64,000 nt of DNA. Origin: Nitzschia sp. DOCU1. Its lineage: Eukaryota; Bacillariophyta; Bacillariophyceae; Bacillariales; Bacillariaceae. The DNA lies in NCBI GenBank assembly GCA_951394045.1, contig OX595988.1, positions 3,115,352 to 3,179,351 on the forward strand, written 5' to 3'. The translations under genes and the position numbers were made by a program. A model generated the notes under the pieces. The model was not told the origin of the DNA. It ran no database searches and was given only the letters and a program-made list of their open reading frames with translations. Shown in pieces: positions 10,712 through 20,630 of the stretch. The stretch's first letter is position 1, and the number at the start of each line of letters is the position of its first letter.

Positions 10712-12259
10712 TCATGATTTTGCCACCTCGTTCACTCCTATTTCCCTCAGATTCCATTTGTCAATGATATGTAACAGGACTTGCAGCCATGCAAGGATGA
10801 GAAGAGCTAGGGCCGGTTTTCCAAAGGGGTGCATATCCAAGTTGGGCCATTGCGTCAGGAAAATCGCATGGATCATCAGTCTAACAGAAGCAAGAAAATT
10901 GAACATCATATGAGCCCCCATGGCCCCCCAGATGGTACCCCGCCGTATTACCAGTCGACTCTCCACCAGTAACGACGAACAGAATACGCCCCCAAATTTG
11001 CGAAGATAGCTATAATGCAGGTTGGAACCCATTTCTGATGAGCCGTCGTCAAGACCGGATTGTCGGGTAGGAACGTGGGCAGAAGCAAACAAGGCGGAAG
11101 TCTTCCAACGAGTGATATCCAGCAAACGTTGTTGGACGAGGCGCGCCAGCGGCACGGACGAATTGTTTCGAGTCCTCTGTCTTCGCCGCGTAGCTCGGTT
11201 CACAATCCGTAGGCATCGTTGCATATGTTTCTCGGGGACAGATGGTGAGTCAGAACATTTTGCGTCAGCAGAGCTTTCTATGGAACGGACAAAGTCATCG
11301 TCGTCGGATTTGAGATTCGATTTCTCCAGCCGAAGTATTGCCGATTTTTGTAGGATTCGTAAATGTAGATGTGCATGCAAGAAGGCTGGGATCAATTCAA
11401 TCCAGGAAAACCTGATCAGTTCCAGTAGAGAAATAGAAGAAGCCCTTGTAATCATTCGCAAAAGTCTCTGGAGCCGGATTCGGATCGTCTGACCTGCCAA
11501 AATCACAGACAATACTGGAACGAATCCAGCAATGGCACTCCATAAGTATTGTAAACACCACGAATCCCAATAAATTATCGCAAAGCCTATACCCCGATAG
11601 AAAACTTCCTCTAGGATCGGACCGGCGATCACCACACGGAAAGGCTCTGGAGGTTGTGATAGTAGGGTGTAGATGTGGCTTTTGGACAAGATTTCGAATA
11701 GATGAATTCCACCATGAGAGGACAATGTGCTCACTTGCACCGCAGGAAGGACTGGAAAGAACCCCACAACCATGTCAAACAAAACCCCGATAGCCGCAAG
11801 AGCACAATAGAGACGAATCATCATGCGAGCTCCCAAGGTGGCTTCTCGAGCCACGAAACGCGGTCTAAAGTGATTGTGCAGAGGCATTTTTGATGTATCT
11901 TGAAGGGGGATGGGTGGTATAAGGTAGGCTTGAAGCTCACTGACCCTGGATAAGACAGGAAGCGAAATCTTGGGCTTCCACCTTGCTAGACTTTGACGCT
12001 GTCTTCGTCGTTCCGATTTGTACTGATCGTCCTTGCCAGCCGTCGCAAAGCGTGTGCCTCCTAAACATTGGTGGTGCCGAATATCTGTCGACAGCCGAAA
12101 ATCTCTGCAAGAAAGCCCCCGACAGGAAGACACACTCCCATGTTTCGGAGTGATATGCAATGTCACAAAGGCAGCCACCTTTGGGCAAAACCAGCAGAAT
12201 ATGATGACGACAGCAGCCCACCAAACAGCTGAAAATCGACGTTTCCCGTCAGACGTCAT
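10712..12259 (-). CDS. CPBP (CAAX protease/ABI) family membrane metalloprotease-like protein, probably plastid-targeted
   Basis: A 515-residue protein with several membrane helices. The three family motifs are present: EEVFYRG (Glu217, Glu218, Arg222), FASAH (His395) and HMMFN (His450, Asn454), which in CPBP proteases form the metal site. The N-terminus (about 8-30) is a signal-peptide-like hydrophobic stretch ending A-A-F, matching the diatom plastid rule (signal peptide cleaved before Phe), followed by a Ser/Arg-rich transit-like region. Plastid membrane location is therefore inferred. Oddity: about 170 residues separate motif 1 from motif 2, and much of this is a hydrophilic insertion rich in Ser, Arg and Asp. 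Substrate is unknown; some family members act in prenyl-protein processing, others as scaffolds. Confidence 0.82.
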   Translation of the reverse strand: MTSDGKRRFSAVWWAAVVIIFCWFCPKVAAFVTLHITPKHGSVSSCRGLSCRDFRLSTDIRHHQCLGGTRFATAGKDDQYKSERRRQRQSLARWKPKISLPVLSRVSELQAYLIPPIPLQDTSKMPLHNHFRPRFVAREATLGARMMIRLYCALAAIGVLFDMVVGFFPVLPAVQVSTLSSHGGIHLFEILSKSHIYTLLSQPPEPFRVVIAGPILEEVFYRGIGFAIIYWDSWCLQYLWSAIAGFVPVLSVILAGQTIRIRLQRLLRMITRASSISLLELIRFSWIELIPAFLHAHLHLRILQKSAILRLEKSNLKSDDDDFVRSIESSADAKCSDSPSVPEKHMQRCLRIVNRATRRRQRTRNNSSVPLARLVQQRLLDITRWKTSALFASAHVPTRQSGLDDGSSEMGSNLHYSYLRKFGGVFCSSLLVESRLVIRRGTIWGAMGAHMMFNFLASVRLMIHAIFLTQWPNLDMHPFGKPALALLILAWLQVLLHIIDKWNLREIGVNEVAKS

Positions 12260-13297
12260 ATGTCAAATTCCCAGATACCCTTGGCCCACCACTATCTCAT
12301 AGACAAAGCTAGTATCGCCATTCCCAACGCGGAACAAGAGCCGAGCAGCGTCAAGAAAAGGCACCGGTGTGGCTACGGAGACTCGGCGCTGGAAAGGTGA
12401 TGTGGAGTCGTCATCTCGCATGATGGTTTCGAATGGATGGGAGGTTCGATACGAAGGCGAGGATGAACAACGCGATTTTGCAGGTGTACCAGGTGTCATA
12501 CGATAGATGCATATGATACCGCATAGGGCGATAAACTACCTATGACGATCCGATCGTTCGACTGTCCGACCAATGACGTCGCCGTTCAGAATTCGCAGTA
12601 AAATACCTTTATGTGAAGTGAACTCGATTTCTGCACAAGCACAAATAGTCTTGTGCGATAGTTCAACCTCTTCTACCCGACAGGAGAATTGTTAAGACCT
12701 CCCTTTCCGTTCGCTAAATACAAAGGCCCGGATGCTGTCTACAGAACGTTCTGGAATGCGTGGAACAGAGACCGGGACCGAGATTTTCTGTTACCAGGTA
12801 CATACTTGCAAAAGACGACGACGTCACTTGAATTCCCTGTCTACCGGTAATTTTCGCTCAAGGGCGTTGGTCGTTTAGGCCCGCCAGATGGGATTTTCAT
12901 AAACGACTCTGCCCGGTAGAGAGAACAAAACCCCACACGCAACCAACACAAAGATATCCGATGCTTTTCTTCGAAAAGATTTCATTCGATATTTCTTTCT
13001 CCTTGAAGTCGCTTTCCCTTGGCACGATTCTCTGGAGGTGACGAGGACCGATTTGAGAGGATTGATTGGCTCATGTATAATTTGGCTTCGCAGTGTATTT
13101 CCCCGTACCTTGAAGCACGGGGTGGAAAGTTCGTCCGTGCACTATCAATCGCCAACTACCGGTAGTACGAGATTGGTTTTCCTCCTGAGGGCCAAAAGTC
13201 CTTTGCAACTAGAGGTAGAGATTGAGCGCAAGACTACGTCCCACCATGGATTGGTTGGCCCAAACTAAAAACATTACAACAAAAGCAGTGCCTCACC
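12260..13297. other. Divergent promoter region, CPBP gene and prolidase
   Basis: Contains two CRE-like core sites (TGACGTC at 12574-12580 and, on the minus strand, 12820-12826), one TACCAGGTA (12792) and two TACCGGTA palindromes (12842, 13157). A 78-codon minus-strand frame (12263-12499) ends just before the CPBP start and could be an upstream ORF or a leader exon; no support for either. Confidence 0.5.
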
Positions 13298-14842
13298 ATG
13301 ACGTCCTTTGGCTTTCTAAGCTTGGGAGACAACTACCAGGTCCCTTTGACCTTGTTTCGGGAGAATCGTGATAAGTTACGGTCGCACCTTCCGTCAGCGT
13401 GCGGGATCGTAGTGCTGAAAGGAGGTCCTTCCCCCACGAGATTCGACACTGATCATGAACCGATATTTCGGCAGGAATCATACTTTTGGTGGTTGACGGG
13501 TGTAAAGGAACCCGACTGTGGTGTTGTCCTTACGCCACAAGAAACAATATTGTTCATTCCTCAACTTCCAGCCGACTATGCGACAGTCATGGGCCATGTT
13601 CGCACTCCAGCGGAATGGCAGGCGCACTACGGAGTTGATCGGGTCTTATACAACCAGGAGCTAGAGGCGACGTTAGAGTCGTTGCTGCGAGATAACAATG
13701 GTTGGAAGATATTAACTCTCAAGGGTCAAAACTCAGATTCTGGAAATGTCTATGACCTAGCGCCCTTGTTTTCGAGTCCATCGTTGGCTGCGCAGGAAGA
13801 CAAAACTACGCTGTTTCCCATAATAGCAGAATGCCGGGTAATCAAGAGTCCAGCTGAGTTGCAGTTGATGGAACACATAACTCAGGTCACATCCTTTGCA
13901 CACGCATATGTAATGCGGAACATGAAACCCCTCATGTGGGAATTCCAGGCGGAAAGTCTCTTTCGGCACTACACTTACTACAACTACGGGAGCCGGCTTC
14001 AAGCCTACACGAGTATATGTGGTTGTGGTCCAAACGCCGCCATATTGCACTATGGCCATGCAGGGGAGCCCAATGGTCGACAGCTAGGAGAGAACGACAA
14101 CTGCCTCTTTGACATGGGTGCCGAATACCAGTGCTACGGCTCCGACATCACCTGCAGTTTCCCAGTCAAAGGGACGTTTTCTGAAAACTACAAGCCGATA
14201 TACCAGGCGGTGCTTGATGCACAGGTGGCTGTCTATGAAATGGCGAAGCCCGGCGTATCCTGGGTCGATTGTCACAAGGAGGCTGAAGCCGTGATCATTA
14301 AGGCCTTGGCCAACATTGGAATTGTAGAGCTTTGGGACAAGACGGTTGACGAGCTGGTCGAAATGCGACTTGGGGCCGTCTTCATGCCGCATGGCTTAGG
14401 CCATTTCATTGGCATTGATACCCATGATGTTGGAGGATATCTGCCAGGTCATCCGGAACGCATCATGCAACCTGGTCTCAAGAAATTACGCACGGCCCGT
14501 ATCCTCCAGGCCAACATGGTTCTTACCGTGGAACCTGGATGCTACTTTATCGACCATCTACTGGATTCAGCACTTAAGGATCCTGTCTTATCACCTCACA
14601 TTCGAGCCGATCGTCTACAACCTTATCGAGGCTACGGCGGCGTTCGACTAGAAGATGTCGTGTGGATTTCACCGCAAGGGCAATGCGTCAACTTCACCGT
14701 TTGTCCAAGAACCATACCAGAAGTGGAGCATGTTATGGCGGGTGGCCAATGGCCACCTACAGTTGATCATGCTCCGGAGCTGCGGCGCGTCAATTTAACG
14801 AAACCAATCTCGCCGCCATTGGGCCCACCCCCCTCAAGATGA
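13298..14842 (+). CDS. PEPD: Xaa-Pro dipeptidase (prolidase, peptidase family M24B)
   Basis: A 514-residue cytosolic-type metallopeptidase that cleaves dipeptides ending in proline. The N-terminal creatinase-like domain (about 1-185) includes the substrate-side YFWWLTGV region, and the C-terminal half is the pita-bread fold. All five metal ligands are visible: Asp272 (in FDMGAEY), Asp283, His369 (in GLGHFIGID), Glu412 (in TVEPG) and Glu452 (in VRLED), with spacing very close to the human enzyme. Catalytic histidines are also seen (HYGHAGEPN before the first Asp, and THDVGGY). No presequence is present. The gene is intronless and appears complete and active. Confidence 0.95.
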   Translation: MTSFGFLSLGDNYQVPLTLFRENRDKLRSHLPSACGIVVLKGGPSPTRFDTDHEPIFRQESYFWWLTGVKEPDCGVVLTPQETILFIPQLPADYATVMGHVRTPAEWQAHYGVDRVLYNQELEATLESLLRDNNGWKILTLKGQNSDSGNVYDLAPLFSSPSLAAQEDKTTLFPIIAECRVIKSPAELQLMEHITQVTSFAHAYVMRNMKPLMWEFQAESLFRHYTYYNYGSRLQAYTSICGCGPNAAILHYGHAGEPNGRQLGENDNCLFDMGAEYQCYGSDITCSFPVKGTFSENYKPIYQAVLDAQVAVYEMAKPGVSWVDCHKEAEAVIIKALANIGIVELWDKTVDELVEMRLGAVFMPHGLGHFIGIDTHDVGGYLPGHPERIMQPGLKKLRTARILQANMVLTVEPGCYFIDHLLDSALKDPVLSPHIRADRLQPYRGYGGVRLEDVVWISPQGQCVNFTVCPRTIPEVEHVMAGGQWPPTVDHAPELRRVNLTKPISPPLGPPPSR

Positions 14843-15042
14843 CTGCTCGGGCCGGGTGCATAATTGTACAAAATCTAGCCCCGGAACCAATACAACTCGA
14901 TCAGCAATTGCAACATGTCCATAATAACTAGGCCTGGTCCATGTAAATTTTCCATATCATGTGTTCACATAGTTTGGACTGTCAACTTTATCTACAAGTA
15001 CTGAACCGGAATGGGGGAAACAGCAATCGGTCGCCAAGCTTA
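14843..15042. other. Short convergent spacer
   Basis: About 200 bases between the stop codons of prolidase and the acid phosphatase. Nothing distinctive. Confidence 0.5.
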
Positions 15043-16632
15043 TTAGTTGATTTCGGCATTCGCGGCCGCGGGAATCGTCTCCACTTCCACCTCGGTGGGT
15101 GGGTGCTGTTCACGGGTCTCTCCGTTGGACTCTGCCAGCATTCGGTCTTTTCGGTCTTTGGCGGCAGCCTTTTGACACAGACTACAGCCCGCACCCATGA
15201 TGATCAATCCGGCAAAGAAGCCTCCAAAGAAGGTCCCTGCGATTATCAGTGCCTTGTCTGGGTCGCTCTCGAACTCCGACGCCAAATCTTGAAAAGCGAG
15301 TTTGATTGGGCTTTGGTTGAAAATGGCTTGCAAGCAAACATCTGCACTTTCATTGTCACAGGCCTCGCACCAATCTTCGGGCCGCATCAATGTTTTCTCA
15401 GTGGCCCATACAATAAAGTCTGCCAAAAGGCAATGAGACTTCTCGGTAGTCGATTCTGCTGTCGCGGCTGGTGTTTCGCCTATAAAAGGCACCTCGCAAT
15501 TGGGCTGGGTCAAAGGAACGTAAACGGCAGCTGAGTGGCTCGAAGCCTTGTACAAGAACCGAATTGAATATTCCTTGGACTCGTCCGTTTCTTGATATAC
15601 TTCCATGATAATCGCACTTCCATAATCAGGATACGCTTCATCCCTAACCCACTCTTGAAGAGTACTGAGCAGTCCCATCATAGTAGGAGCATGCGCCGAA
15701 TACAGAAAGAATTTTCCTTGAGCATTCGTAACACGATTTATCATTCGCCACAAGAGTTGACTTCCTAGCAAGTTGCCTGCCTGGCCAATGCCAAACTTGA
15801 TCGCTTCCGTGGTTCCCATAAGCTGTTCCACTTCTTCAAATTCCGTATCTGTCAAAGCGTCGCTGAGTTTCGAAATGTCGGTTCCCATGGCGGTGCAGGC
15901 ATAGACGGTGGGATCCGGAAGGCACTCTGTCCGGGCCACCTTGATCTGGTCGTAGTAGTCCCAAAGGTACTTCATCACCACAGCTCCATTCCGAATTCGA
16001 TCATTGTCCTCATTATTGTCTCCGTCCTCAAAATCTTCTGGGAATAAAGTCGCCAGTTTGGTCAAGATTTCTTGATTAGCGTTTTCAATTCGCGTCCACT
16101 GCTCACTTGTATACAATTCATCCAATCGCTTTAGAAACACGGGGCAGTTGCCAGAGTAATATGCTCGAAGGTAAATATCATTGGATTCCCGCATGGAATA
16201 CACGGGAAGACCGGGCATTTCAGGCAACAAGCTTTCATAGAGGACTTGACCATAATTTCCAGCTTGTGCATTATAAGGAAACAATCCCAAACTGAGAGAG
16301 TTGGCACTGGTCAAGGTTCGTTCCAAATCACTGGACTCCAAACGAACCTCGGCCGGATCATAGTATTCCAGGAATTTATTGGTATTGTAGACTTGTCGCA
16401 GCCAGGTTCCCACGTCATAGAGTTGTTTTTGCCCCAACGGCGTTAATGTGCTGCCCGCTAATTCTAACAACGTATTGTCGCCTTTTGGAAGTGGAGTCCG
16501 AGAGCCATGGCGGGTGATGACATGAACTTGCTTGAGTTCTGGAGCAGCAATCGCAACCTCAAAGAGTAGCAGAGGAAGGAGAAACAACACGCCTTTCATA
16601 ATAATTTCGTTTTTGATCATGACGTGAATCAA
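15043..16632 (-). CDS. Histidine acid phosphatase-like, membrane-anchored, with altered HD motif
   Basis: A 529-residue member of histidine phosphatase branch 2. A signal peptide is present (hydrophobic core about residues 14-29, after one of three possible start Mets at 1, 5 and 12). The phosphate-binding RHGSRTP motif follows at 41-47, where His42 is the nucleophile. The second signature, normally H-D with Asp as proton donor, reads SAHAPT here (His314-Ala315). A C-terminal membrane helix (about 468-490, Gly-rich) and a short charged tail predict a type I membrane protein facing the lumen, vacuole or cell surface. With the donor Asp missing, activity may be weak, use another acid, or be lost. 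The divergent promoter carries a perfect CRE palindrome. Confidence 0.87.
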   Translation of the reverse strand: MIHVMIKNEIIMKGVLFLLPLLLFEVAIAAPELKQVHVITRHGSRTPLPKGDNTLLELAGSTLTPLGQKQLYDVGTWLRQVYNTNKFLEYYDPAEVRLESSDLERTLTSANSLSLGLFPYNAQAGNYGQVLYESLLPEMPGLPVYSMRESNDIYLRAYYSGNCPVFLKRLDELYTSEQWTRIENANQEILTKLATLFPEDFEDGDNNEDNDRIRNGAVVMKYLWDYYDQIKVARTECLPDPTVYACTAMGTDISKLSDALTDTEFEEVEQLMGTTEAIKFGIGQAGNLLGSQLLWRMINRVTNAQGKFFLYSAHAPTMMGLLSTLQEWVRDEAYPDYGSAIIMEVYQETDESKEYSIRFLYKASSHSAAVYVPLTQPNCEVPFIGETPAATAESTTEKSHCLLADFIVWATEKTLMRPEDWCEACDNESADVCLQAIFNQSPIKLAFQDLASEFESDPDKALIIAGTFFGGFFAGLIIMGAGCSLCQKAAAKDRKDRMLAESNGETREQHPPTEVEVETIPAAANAEIN

Positions 16633-17057
16633 ACGTAGAAACCATGTATTCCTTGCTTCTTCAGAGAGTTCAATGCAAACGTCACTTCTACAACAATATC
16701 CCCCTTACAAAATAAAAGACTTATTGGAGGCAGGGTGCGGGTATGTTGGTGTGAGCTTGGAAAGGAAGAACGTGCTTCCGGCAACAGCCTCTCATCATGT
16801 GATGCTGAATCATCATCATCGAAATAAGTCGAAAAGGTGTGTGTGGTGATCGAAAAGTTCCCCCGGCATATTTGTTGATGACGTCATCAAGGCACATTTG
16901 GTGTGATCGGCACGCGCGCGAGGCAGAGACGATGACGCACATATTCGGCCCTGCTTCGACTGCTTGACCATGATGCGTGTGCCTCGGTTGGTTGCGTACC
17001 TCCATTGTGATTGCTACCATGTGCTAGCTACCGGCAGCTACAGTAGCTTGCACCACC
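16633..17057. other. Divergent promoter region with CRE palindrome
   Basis: About 425 bases between the phosphatase start and the next plus-strand gene. Besides the palindrome at 16875-16890, a TGACGTGA element lies right at the phosphatase start (about 16618-16625). No coding frame is convincing. Confidence 0.55.
16875..16890. promoter_or_regulatory. Perfect palindromic CRE-type site
   Basis: TTGATGACGTCATCAA is its own reverse complement over 16 bases and centres on TGACGTCA, the classical bZIP/CREB core. Diatom bZIP factors bind TGACGT-type elements in CO2/cAMP-responsive promoters (established for carbonic anhydrase in Phaeodactylum). Its place between two divergent genes suggests it could control the acid phosphatase, the unknown gene at 17058, or both. 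Confidence 0.5.
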
Positions 17058-17774
17058 ATGCTTCTAACGGGTAGGCATTCACTGGTGATGCCATGGTACT
17101 TTGTTTCGTTTCCATCGGAACACGTGACGGTTCCTCTGCGGCCACCTGTCGTCGGCAGCATATTCTCGGAAGATGTGGTGGTGGATTGGATTTGCCGCTG
17201 GACACCTCGCGACTTTCGAGCGGCCCTTCAAGAGACGGGTCACTTTTTGTATCGAGGAGCATCACAAGAAGATTTGAAACATACACTACAACAACCGGCT
17301 CCGGATTTACTACTGCCGGAAACCTATGGCAACGATCCAGTTGCCTTGGCCTACTTTGAGTGCTTGGAGGAACGCTTGAACAGTGCGTCGACAGGCGACC
17401 CATCTATCATCATCACGGCAAAGCCATCAACGGGACATATTGCTACCTCGGATCCAAACGAAGCTGGAAAATGGGGTCCCGTCATTTCCGTTTGGCCGCT
17501 AGGGACTCGTTGGTCGTATGTTTGGCCCAAGGATCGGGAAACTTTTTACAATGCCGATGCTCCTTCAGGAGTCAAGCCTACTAGTATGTGTCAAGATGAC
17601 AAGCTCATGATCGATACTGGCCTCGTACAGGCCTTGCAACAGCCGCGGGAAGTTCTATTTGCGAGCTCGGGTTTGACTGGTATCAAGGCTTCTGCCTTTT
17701 TGGGCATTCCTTACGATCAAAATGACAAACTACGACAAAAGCTACAACAAGTCAATTATGGATTAGATCGATAA
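17058..17774 (+). CDS. Unknown 238-residue protein
   Basis: An intronless frame with a balanced, protein-like composition. No signal peptide or clear membrane helix is present; an early hydrophobic stretch (about 8-20) is short. Visible elements are FLYRGAS near residue 64, a STG triplet near 128, and a Trp-rich segment (VWPLGTRWSYVWPKDRETFY). The YRG...STG order faintly recalls ADP-ribosyltransferase folds, but the third catalytic glutamate motif is not identifiable, so I do not assign that function. The stop codon lies only about 40 bases from the stop of the next gene, which runs the other way. Confidence 0.6.
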   Translation: MLLTGRHSLVMPWYFVSFPSEHVTVPLRPPVVGSIFSEDVVVDWICRWTPRDFRAALQETGHFLYRGASQEDLKHTLQQPAPDLLLPETYGNDPVALAYFECLEERLNSASTGDPSIIITAKPSTGHIATSDPNEAGKWGPVISVWPLGTRWSYVWPKDRETFYNADAPSGVKPTSMCQDDKLMIDTGLVQALQQPREVLFASSGLTGIKASAFLGIPYDQNDKLRQKLQQVNYGLDR

Positions 17775-17814
17775 AGAATGCACAAATATGAAGGTTTGCT
17801 TGATGCCCTCTGGG

Positions 17815-18684
17815 TCAAGTTGCAATAAAGCCAAGAAATTCTACACTGTCACGACGAGTCGAGGCCCAGACGGTGGGATAGTATTTCTGACACGGCACCC
17901 AGGGCACAATGATCTTGAAATCAGATCCATTGATGGCGAGGCTCAGGGTTGACAGCAGTTCGTCTTTATTACTGTTGTGACTGTGTTGGAACAACAAGAA
18001 CGTCAAAGCCGAGCCTTGCTCGTTCCAGCTGTCAAATGCAACATATCGAAGATGCATACTAACACTGTCGCCATAGGCGTAGCCGCTTACTTGATCCAAT
18101 GGTGAATACGAACAAGTAAAGATTGGACGAGGCATTCCTGCTCTGCATCGTTTGGTGGATAGTCCTATTCTCATGTCGGCGCAGGTTGTCGTCGTCTTCA
18201 ACTTGAACTCCCACTTGCGGACAAAGGCGCAACATGGCGTTGTAATTTTTACTGTTGGACTTGGCGTCAAGACAATACAGTGTTTCCTCCAGCGGTACAG
18301 TATCCGAGTCTTTTTGAGTATAGGTCTATATCGGACTTGAATCTCTACCGAGTCGTTCGTGTCCTCAGTTGGCTCCTCGCGATCATCATTTGCCTGGATT
18401 TCTTGGGACTTGCGAAAGAAGACGGAGATGAGTATTGGTTACTGCCAGACACACAACGATCGATTGTGTTCGATTCGATACATACGTACTGGTGTGGCTG
18501 GATGCGTGAAAGCAATCTTGTCGGAGAGTATCGGCGAGTCCACTGATTCACTGGAAGAAAGATCATCACTGGTTGCTGCTGGAATGATTTCAGGAATTGC
18601 TACACCAACATGTTCCTCCAGACGCAAAGTATCCATCAAGTCTGCGAGGATAGAAGATGTGGACCATGTTTCATGATGCGTCAT
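17815..18684 (-). CDS. Unknown two-exon gene, modelled 262-residue protein
   Basis: I join exon 1 (18684-18490) to exon 2 (18408-17815) across an 81-base intron with GTACGT donor and TTTCGCAAG acceptor; the join is in frame and removes all stops. Exon 1 alone would end inside the intron, and exon 2 alone lacks an ATG, which supports the model. The N-terminal third is acidic and Ser/Thr-rich and looks disordered. Residues about 95-115 are strongly basic (Lys/Arg). The C-terminal half has alternating hydrophobic residues (for example TFLLFQ, FKIIVPWVP) and several Cys, suggesting a beta-rich fold. No family recognised. Confidence 0.6.
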
Positions 18685-19375
18685 TGTTTAGATTGTGTGG
18701 CTATAGCACATGATTCCACCATTTTTGAGATTTTTAGGTGAAAGCAAAGCCAATCTGTGCTAGGAAAAGAATGTTCTTCGAGTCGTATAAAAAGCAAACA
18801 ATGACAGATTTTCCTTGACACTACTACTACCGAGTACTCTTGTGTCATCGTGGTGAGGTATCATTGCTCACCAGGCGCTTGTCTGTCATCGTTATTACTG
18901 GTGCTGGTGATGATGCTCGTGGTGTGGTGCAGGCCTTCATTCTCTTGAACAAATGCAACTGCAACACTAGTGGGACCATCCTGGTCGGCTTGTCGTTAGT
19001 CGAGTAGCAATACCGTTAGAGTGCGACGCCCCCAAGGTCACAATAGCTACAGCAGTACAGACAGTAGTAACTAACTAACAGTGACGTTGACCAGTTGACC
19101 TATCGGACCAAAAGCTCTAAAGTCTCGTCTGCCATGCCTTCCGGCTGGCAGGCATCGGCAGGCGCTCGAGGCGAAGGTATTTGTGCTTGGGCCAATCACA
19201 AACGACAGAAAATGGCGCTCTCGTGGAATCGGCGGCAGAAACAAGAAAAAGATTCCTTCGCGAACGAGGCCACCCACCACCCACGTTGCGGTTCGGAAAA
19301 TCTTCACCTTCCCTCATCCGCCGACGAACCATTCATTCATTTGTTGCTTGGTTGGCCACTCTCACAACATTGACC
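18685..19375. other. Divergent spacer before the carrier gene
   Basis: About 690 bases with short frames only, including plus-strand frames that run into the carrier start but have no carrier features upstream of 19376. TAC/GTA triplet-rich pieces occur near 18820 and 19050. Confidence 0.5.
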
Positions 19376-20630
19376 ATGATGCTTGCTACCTCTACTCCTA
19401 CCCGCAAGGCAAATCTCTTCGAGTCGATGGCTCTCGGTGGAGCCGCGGCTTCGTTTGCCGTGAACTTTACCCACCCGATTGTGAGTTCAGTATTATGGTC
19501 GCCATGGACCGTCCGTCGGAAGGATCTTCTCCAAACGTCTCACTATGTTCGTTTGCCTGTCAATAGGAAACAGTCAAAACCCGCATGCAAGTGTCTGGAA
19601 ATGGCATTGTGGCGACTGTCACCGATTTAGCTGCCAAGGAGGGAATTGCTGCCTTTTGGAAGGGACTTGCCTTTGCCTATGGACGTGAATTGTCGTATAC
19701 GTCAGTCAAACTTGGAGCTTATGCCCCCGTTCGTGATGCCTTGGGAGCTGGAAAGGATGCTCCTTTCTACATGAAGTTCTTGGCGGGTGCCATTACGGGT
19801 GGTGTCGGTAGTTTCATTGGGTAAGTGCAGTAGAAGGCTACCTAGACAAGAATGACGAAAGATTTCGGGTGCTCTGTTCCAGCAATCCTTTTCAATGTCA
19901 TGGTTCACACTAATATCCCGCCATTATTATCCAAACTCCCTCAACAGCAATCCATTCGATGTTCTAAAGACATTGGCACAAACAAACAAGGAAAAGGCGG
20001 CTCCTCTCATGACGTTGGTCCGTACCATGCACCAACAGCAAGGAATTGCTGGATTCTACCGCGGTGTCGAAGCCAATGTCATGCGTGCCTGTGTTTTGAA
20101 TGCCACCAAGATGGGATGCTACGACGTTACCAAGGGATATGTCACGGAATTCAGTAGGTTTTGTGGATCAGTGTTGATGAATTGCCGTTGACGATGAATC
20201 GCGACTCATTTCCACTTGCTTATTTTCTTTCTACAGCCGGCTGGCAACGAAAGGATGTTCGAACTTCCTTTTGCAGTGCGTTTGTGGCTGGATTCTTTAT
20301 GACTTGCACAGTGTCTCCCTTTGATCGTATTCGTACCAACTTGATGAACCAGCCGACGGACAAGAAGATTTACAATGGATTTGTGGACTGTGTCGCCAAG
20401 ACGATTAAAAATGACGGTGTGGCCAGTTTGTGGCGAGGATTCATTCCAATGTACGTTTAGTATTTGAGGAATGGCGTGTTGGTATTGCGTGTGTCTATAT
20501 GAATCTCACAATCATGTCGTTTTTGCTCGACGAAACAAACAACAGCTGGGCTCGTTTTGCTCCCCAGGCTACGCTTCAATTGTTGACGATCGAATTCTTG
20601 TACGGCGCTTGCGGATTCAAGAGTATCTAA
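19376..20630 (+). CDS. Mitochondrial carrier family (SLC25) protein, UCP/dicarboxylate-carrier-like, five exons
   Basis: Five exons give a continuous 287-residue carrier: 19376-19480, 19567-19820, 19948-20153, 20237-20450 and 20546-20630, with introns of 86, 127, 83 and 95 bases. The splice joins restore the three signature repeats: [19 protein letters not shown] and SPFDRIRTN (P-x-D/E-x-x-K/R-x-R/K pattern). Each is followed by an aromatic/Gly motif such as AFWKGL, GFYRGV and SLWRGF. The last join creates GFIPIWARFAPQ, the usual sixth-helix signature. By family knowledge it exchanges a small metabolite across the mitochondrial inner membrane. The overall look (REL before the second repeat, RFAPQ at the end) is closest to the uncoupling/dicarboxylate/oxoglutarate branch; the substrate is not certain. 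There is no N-terminal extension. Confidence 0.9.

Noticed and set aside
12263..12499. 78-codon minus-strand ORF ending just before the CPBP start
   Set aside because: Could be an upstream ORF or leader exon, but there is no motif or splice signal to decide.
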